A DNA stretch of 64,000 bases from Phialophora verrucosa. Its lineage: Eukaryota > Ascomycota > Eurotiomycetes > Chaetothyriales > Herpotrichiellaceae. The notes beneath the pieces are model-generated. The model worked only from the letters and a program-made list of their open reading frames with translations. It was not told the DNA's origin and ran no database searches. Shown here piece after piece: positions 58,047 through 64,000 of the stretch (positions within the stretch are counted from its first letter, which is position 1; the number at the start of each line of letters is the position of its first letter). Location of the stretch: contig MSED01000002.1 in the NCBI GenBank assembly GCA_002099365.1, positions 620,001-684,000 on the forward strand. Reading direction: 5' to 3'. The position numbers and the translations under genes are program-made.

Positions 58047-59325
58047 GGCAGCTTTGAAGCTGATATCTTTCGCGGACGCTAAGACTCTTTGCGTAAAACG
58101 ATTGGGGTGAAGTCAAAAGTTATTAGGGTCACTCTTGAGACTCTCAATCTCTCGTATGATCGTAAAGTATTTTCGAAAGGCGTGCAAACAGAAGACGCTC
58201 TGTGAGATTCAATCCATTCTGCGAAAGGGTCCCTTTGATATTCCTTTCACTACTAGAGCACCAAGGTCTAGAGCCCTTCGGCTACGGCCTGTCATGCACA
58301 GCGTAGAGCGATGCATGAGCTAATCATATGTGGTGCCATGTCCAGATGACCAGCACGCTCCTCAGCGATTATAAGATTACGGTTCTGGAGTCGCTGAAGT
58401 GGGTGGTATTGGTAGAAGAAGTCCGTCGGCCGGGCACAAACCGAGATGTGAAGTGCTCTCATTTATTATGCCTGATTCGGACAGGCAAATACGTCCCCAA
58501 AGACTAGGCGTGCCAGTTACATTGGTACGTATGCCATTAGCTCGTGTCATAGAGGCTAGTATTCCGTATACCTCAAGGCCTAGACCACGGATTACCTTCG
58601 ATGACCAAGGGTGCCCGCCGCGACTGATGATCTGGTCTCAATTCGCCGCACCAGTACCCTCGATAGAGCCTTCGGTGAAGATGACTCCGTGATCTGGCGT
58701 CTGGGCCGGAAGCACAGTTACTTCCCGCGAGATTTCAATTTTCCGGCCAGAACCATGCTCGGATCTTGACCCAGGATGACACAGGCATGAACCATCACCC
58801 TACTCGACAGCGCCTCCGACGACCGTGCAATTCAACCGAGCACGGCCGACGCCTCTTCGATTGCAAGTCGTCCAAATTCATGATCGTGAGGAGCCACGCC
58901 GTACGGAGTATTCGGAGACCCCACGTCTAGCCTGCCAGCCAGTTGACTGACCAACGCGACTCGGCCCAACTGTTGGAGAGCGGGAATGTCTTTTATCTGC
59001 TGGAACGCGCGAACGGGTATATCAGCGAGCACACGGCGGACGGCCGCGTCGTGTTAGAAGCCAGCTTCCTCGGCGATCCTTTCGACACGTACTGCGCGTA
59101 CCCCTTTGCCGACTAGGCTGGACGACCTGCCGAACTACCGGCATTGATGGTTTAAGCTCACGCGAGTGGCTTGCTGAAATACTTCCCTTTGACCGTCCTG
59201 TATGTGAGTTGGAATAGAGTGCATAGGGAAGAGGTATTTGAGACGCAAGAACATGATTCGGCAACCTCAGGCTAAAAGTGCCAACAATGCAGAATATGTC
59301 GAGGCTGGTCGCATTAAAATTGTCG
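58047..59325. other. Intergenic region with a possible decayed coding fragment
   Basis: On the minus strand about 59140-58832, two open stretches in one frame (around VERIAEEAGF and LADIPVRAFQQIKDIPALQQ) are separated by a TAA at 59058-59056. They look protein-like, but I cannot name a family. Otherwise nothing is seen. Confidence 0.3.
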
Positions 59326-60850
59326 TTAAGAGAATTTGCTGACAGCAAGTTCCCAGCACTCCTGCCATTGAGGTTCCAGAGATTCTGTGATGTAAAACTG
59401 GCTGGCGATGTCTCTGGTTTCTTCCCATTTTCGCCCACCTGACCTTTGCGCAATCACACGCTGGAGGAGCATCCATCGAGATTTGGGCACAAGGCCAACG
59501 TTGAGAGGCATCGAAGCAAGAACCAGACCTGTCCAGAGAGCGCAGTCTTCAGATGTAGCAGTAACGCACATGTCGTCAAGTTCCAAGATAAATCTGCTCA
59601 GGACATGGGGGTATTGTTCCGCCATCGATAATGGAGGAAGACCGATAAGTAAGGCGAATACACCGAGACACACCAGTCGTTCCACTTCCGCGGAAACACT
59701 CTTGCGGAGCAACATATGCCATGTCTTGGTCAAAGCCGCGCGCTCTCCGGTTTGATCTTCCGGGAACTCGCTCCGACTGGAAATTGTATGCACACCGAGC
59801 CATCTCAATGTCATATCCAACGCACGAATAGTCGGGCATGTCAACGTATTCTGCTTGGCAATATGGAAGAAAGCCGGCGAGAACTGGCGTAGTGATGAAA
59901 GCGCCTTCCCAGGAGCCACTTCGAACTCGGGAGCTCCACATGATATCTCGGGCTCGTCCGGGGCGATCGGGTCACCGGGATCGCTGTGTTTTGCATAACA
60001 AGACTCCGCCCACAAGTAAAGGCCGTACGAGCGGTCGTGTAAACCTTCTAAGGCTTCGGCACCCCCGCGCAACTGTATGATGCGCCGGATTCCGCCGAGG
60101 TTGATACTATAACTCTGCCAATCTTCCCGTTCCTGGTCACTGATAAGAAGCGCAATGATTACCCAGAAGATTGCGTCGTTGTAAGCTGCCGAGGGCTCTG
60201 ATATTCTACCGCGGAGCAGCGTGAGCGCTTTGTTATAGTGTTCCAAGGAATCGAAGATAGCGTCACTCGAGAGTTGCACAGTGACGTCCATCGATCGACT
60301 CGCCGCAGCGAATACGGCCTCCAGGAGGGCGGGTTCATAGAGCATCAACTGCACAAACCTGGAGCGCCAGGTCTTGTGTTCAGTCGGATCTGAAAACAAT
60401 CGCCAAATGTAGGCAGGACCGTAATGGATTATTGCTGATGCGGAGCGTGTTAGAACCCTACAAAGCTCTGTTGGACAACTCACTGTAATGGAAAAGTAGA
60501 GATATATGTTGCCTTCGTTCGCCAGAATAATTCTTCAGCATATATTGCACGTAACCGGGCGATCCTATGGCCAAATAGTCTCCCAGCCGAGAGGCTGTGG
60601 TTGGCGGCGAGTCGCCCAGTGTATTCTTGGCCTCTTGGGATTGTTCTTGCCTTTTACCATCCATGCTGTTGTCGTCACAATAGGGATCAAATATCCAGGT
60701 TTTGGGGAGGTCGTATCCGCCACAGCGTTTATTTGACTTTTTGCAACGAAGGCACCCGGGCTTGCCTTCATCACATTTCACATGTCGGGCTTTGCAAGTG
60801 ACACATCCAGACCGAACTTTATGATGGAAATTTTTGTGTCTTGGCCCCAT
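59326..60850 (-). CDS. Zn2Cys6 transcription factor
   Basis: A 491-residue fungal zinc-cluster regulator. Exons 60850-60484 and 60434-59326; the 49-bp intron (GTGAGT...CATCAG) joins LLFHY to TIIHYGPAYIW. The DNA-binding cluster sits at residues 15-42: GCVTCKARHVKCDEGKPGC and RCKKSNKRC, six cysteines with the normal C-x2-C-x6-C-x5-C-x2-C-x6-C spacing. After a low-complexity linker, the body reads as a fungal-specific regulator domain: SRFVQLMLYEPALLEAVFAAAS, YYNKAL-like HYNKALTLLRGRI and AIFWVIIALLISDQEREDW. This pattern is typical of Fungal_trans_2 regulators. Targets are unknown; the sulfotransferase-like gene and the cupin are its nearest neighbours. Unlike the factor at 27757, its reading frame is intact. 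Confidence 0.9.
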
Positions 60851-61728
60851 TAGAGTTCGCTGGTCGCGCTCCAGAGTTTCGCTTCAAGCGTCTCGCTTCG
60901 GTTGGCGTAACCATTCTGTAGATTAAATAGTGAGGAAACACTGAGGAGTGGCGCGCAGAACTGTGGGTGAGTATCTCGGTGACTGTCCGATGCAGGAAGA
61001 CATACGTCAACATGATGCGGGGATTTGGCCCTACGATAGGAATGGTTGTGGGAGGCCTGAAGAAACATCAGATCACAGATTTACGCCGTACAGGATGATC
61101 CCCAAACGCAGCAGAACTAAAGCCGGCGGTGCAGGAGTCAAATGTCTGGCCGACTTCACTCACCTTTCAACGTACCTATAACAGTGGGAAAGTTTCTTCC
61201 ATCCCATTGCTGTCTTGCATTCTGTCTGTTGTCATCGTCCTCACTACGAGAGGCAGAAAGCGCGAACAAGCATCTGAGGGCAGCGCAGTCAGACGCACCA
61301 TTGTCAGCGGAGTGAACTCGCTACGCTGTCACAGCTGTCATAGCAAAGAATATGCGCATGAGTTAGTGAATGGAAAGGCATGCCACTGGAAGAAATTGGC
61401 CCCAGATGACATATGAAGAAGGTTGTCTAGAAGAGAATGCTTTTATGACCCTCTGGCCCTATCCTAGTCGGACGCCTTGGCAGATTTGTCGGATTCGTCG
61501 CCGTTGATTCATCAGGTGTCAAGAATCTCACCAGGACTTGCACCATTCTCAGCCACACAAGTCCATTATGCTAGGCGACTATAATTACTCTAAGACAAAG
61601 AAGTGCTGCAGTAGCTTCTGCTATAACTCAAGTCCGCAGAGAGTGTATTATCCGTGCAGCTTCTCTTTCCCCTTTGGTTTGCTCTACCAGCCGGTAGTCG
61701 ATTACGAGGGGTTTGTTTTGGAACCTAG
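60851..61728. other. Intergenic region
   Basis: Upstream of the zinc-cluster factor and 3' of the sulfotransferase-like gene. No gene recognised. Confidence 0.45.
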
Positions 61729-62710
61729 TCAGTCGTATGCTCCTGCCCAGACGTGCCGAAGGTTCGGAGGATTGATGGCGAAATACACAGCTCCGCAAGC
61801 GACTCCGATATAAAATGCCCATACCACAGCGCCGAAAATCTGTTGCCCAAGAAAGATAGCCTTGATGCTGCTACTCTCGTTGAGCATCGGAAAGGGCGCG
61901 TCTGGTACGTCGACCTCGAGGAACTTGCAAAGTGGTTCCCAGCCCTGCTTCACATTGTACTCCAGCAGCCGATCTTCGGGGACAAGATCATGCACCTGTT
62001 GATTATGCAGATGATACATGTGTGGGCCTACGGAGCCCCAGTCCCTCTTGAGCCTCTTGTTGTCTTCCTGTACCATGGCATTCATGCGTCTCAAAAGCTT
62101 GACAGACGATATGAGAGACGAATAGATGGTGTATCTCCAGCCAGGGATGTAAAAGATGCCCACGCTCTCTTTCCAAGACCGCCACCAGACCGCCTCCGAG
62201 TCTCGCACGGTCAGTATGAACTTCGCCCGGGGATATGCTGCGACCAATTCTGGGGTCAGGTCACAAAGAGGGCCGTCCAGAGTCGAACGGTATCCACGCA
62301 TGAGCTTGCGTAGGCGCTCGATCGTTTCGGGGCCGGGCTGCCGACTTTCTTGCGGATTCTCGTTCAAGTACTTCAGAAAGGCAATCATATTCTCGTTATG
62401 GTCGGGACGGCGGAAAAGTTCCTTCGTTTGTTAGTAGGAATTTTTGCTGTTGTGTCTCATGACTCACGACTCCATGATGGACCGGTCCAAAGCCGAGCAT
62501 ATCCAGCGCAGCCCGAATCGAGGTTGTGCCTGTGCGCGAGAATCCCAGACAAATAACCTCGAGCTCAGCATTACTGCCAGGGTACCATTGGCTCGGGCCA
62601 TGTTCGTCAGCGGAAATTCCAAAGGCCTTCCACAACCTACTCTCGGTTTCAGAGGGCATCGTTTGTGTTTTTGTTGGTTTACTGGAGGAGTCGAGTAGAC
62701 TGGCAGCCAT
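61729..62710 (-). CDS. P-loop sulfotransferase-like protein with C-terminal TM
   Basis: A 311-residue protein of the fungal/animal sulfotransferase-like P-loop family (Sulfotransfer_4 type). Exons 62710-62468 and 62421-61729; the 46-bp intron has GTGAGT, a CTACTAAC branch motif and acceptor CGAAG. The nucleotide-binding 5'-PSB-like loop is ICLGFSRTGTTSIRAAL near residue 50. The 3'-PB-like strand is KFILTVRDSEAVWWRSW, and VPEDRLLEYNVKQGWEPLCKFL is a conserved helix. The C-terminus has one hydrophobic span (GQQIFGAVVWAFYIGVACGAVYF), suggesting a membrane tail anchor. True sulfotransferases use PAPS; activity of this subgroup is unproven. The ATG at 62710 follows two non-ATG codons in the same frame. 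Confidence 0.85.
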
Positions 62711-64000
62711 CACCAAACTGGATAGACCTAGGCAAGTGAGTTCTATGACCCTTCAGATGTATTAATACCACCAGAGTTGGGAGCTTCACAAATATATGGC
62801 TGGCTTGCACGACCCGGCCGGTATGTCAGTCCTTAGTTGATCGCCAACTGGGACAGTACATCGCTTACTAGCGACGACATCCGCTCAGCTCAGGCGCACA
62901 GTGTGCTATGCGGTGGCAAGATTGTCTCTGCATGATCTGCGTCCGACAAGCGGTACGCTCAAGAGAACGAAGAGATAGTGAAGCATTGACAAGGCCCAAA
63001 GGACAAACGGGTCTCGGGCTTGTGGAGTTTGACTCCGGGCTTCGGTGCTGCGAGTGCCGCCGTGGTATAAACCACTTCGGCGATGACATGTTCTCTAGGG
63101 TGGACAAAGTACTGGATTACTCAATGCGGAGTACGCGTACTCGGTACTGTGGTCAGGCAACCCAGAGAAGCCATGTTGGTGTGGGAGCAAGAGGCCACTT
63201 TTTAGTGGAAACAGGTAAAGCGCCCCGCTCGCACACTAGCTCGAGTAAGTGGGAGATGCCCACTAGTCGTAGTAGTACTAGCGGCTGCACGTGAGCCGCA
63301 CGGGCCTTGCGACGAACTGCCAGCGCTGCAGCAGGCTTCCAAGCTACCCCGCGTTAGGCACAGCTTCTCCTTTAATCATTGTTCCTCTGCCTGCCTCATG
63401 GGAGACAGGTTCGTTCAACTACTCTTCTACTCGTAGACAGCCTACCTTGGTGGCGACGCGATTGCTTTGGGGTCCATCTGGACTTCTCCGAACCTCTCGA
63501 GCCGCCTGTCACCGTCACGCATCGACGGCCGGATTCTAATCATGCGGCACACAAGACCTCCGACTCGTGTAAGTGTTACTTGCACGCGTTGTCGGAGAAA
63601 TAAGCAGCGCGTAGGTCACCCCCTTTCAAAACGAATTGAATTGGTAACCCATCATGTCGTGAAAAATTCGCTCGGGATTCTCGGATCGAGAACCAACCGC
63701 TCAAGGGATGCATCCCCTCGTGCTCAGAGTTGGTTGGGGAGAACCGTGAATTGCTATAAATTGAAGGACTTCCACCCCCGGGCGCGACGTTGGTCCTCTA
63801 GCTGCCTGAACGGTCCCCTGAAACGGAAGTTTGGACGGAGAGAGCGCGAGCCAAGGATCTGAGCTGAAAACACTTACGGAGTATCGCACTTCTTCAGCAC
63901 ACAATACGAGCACAACCTTTATGGCAACAGGCGACAGGCAGTCGGGCCGGATTGTCTGTGGACATGGCATGCCATTTTCTGCGAATACGAGCCGCCCCGC
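62711..64000. other. Right-end region
   Basis: No complete gene. A possible zinc-cluster beginning lies at 63542; the rest shows only short frames. Confidence 0.35.
63542..63610 (+). pseudogene. Possible Zn2Cys6 N-terminal fragment
   Basis: ATG 63542 opens a frame reading TCTRCRRNKQR, like the first half of a zinc cluster (C-x2-C-R-x-x-K-x-R). A GTAGGT donor follows at 63611. The expected remaining cysteines do not appear in correct spacing; the best acceptor gives GCIPSCSEL and soon a stop. It may be a degenerate remnant or the first exon of a gene extending past the window. Low confidence. Confidence 0.25.

Overview
The window reads as nuclear DNA of a filamentous ascomycete (Pezizomycotina). 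Genes are interrupted by short introns of about 43-220 bp with GT(A/G)...AG ends and CTAAC/CTGAC branch-like motifs. Families typical of this group are present: Zn2Cys6 regulators, a fungal 7-TM rhodopsin-fold receptor, cupins, BCS1-like AAA proteins, a patatin-NB-ARC-TPR NLR and an MFS sugar porter. Genus and class cannot be fixed from sequence alone. I found no tRNA, rRNA, CRISPR array or intact transposon. All exon boundaries are my own splice calls, made from donor/acceptor sites, reading-frame continuity and family motifs.

Left part (0-19 kb), mostly housekeeping and stress genes: a BCS1-like mitochondrial AAA ATPase and a mitochondrial NAPE-PLD-like hydrolase in head-to-head orientation; a PARP-type zinc-finger protein with no PARP catalytic domain; an ammonium transporter; a dienelactone hydrolase divergent from a Gfo/Idh/MocA oxidoreductase; a small cytochrome b561; and a catalase divergent from a mitochondrial hemerythrin-HHE protein.

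19.4-29.8 kb looks like a compact catabolic or tailoring cluster: a Baeyer-Villiger-type flavin monooxygenase, a short-chain dehydrogenase, a cupin of the dihydroxyacetophenone-dioxygenase type, a sugar-porter-type MFS transporter with ten exons (one intron is GC-AG), and a Zn2Cys6 regulator. The regulator's zinc cluster is split from its ATG-containing N-terminus by an apparent one-base frameshift. Together they suggest uptake, Baeyer-Villiger oxidation, reduction/dehydrogenation and C-C cleavage of a ketone or aromatic ketone.

30-38 kb holds a GNAT acetyltransferase, two paralogous F-box-like proteins that share an intron position, and a Pth11-like receptor. 38.6-43.9 kb is the gene for the largest subunit of RNA polymerase I, head-to-head with a small four-helix membrane protein. 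46-62.7 kb is accessory in character: a cytochrome P450, a possible small CxxC protein, the NLR-type protein (patatin, NB-ARC, TPR; 1291 aa), an NmrA-like reductase, a second cupin, a second Zn2Cys6 regulator and a P-loop sulfotransferase-like protein. The last 1.3 kb holds only a possible zinc-cluster remnant. The most biologically striking locus is the NLR; the most testable oddity is the frameshift in the cluster regulator.
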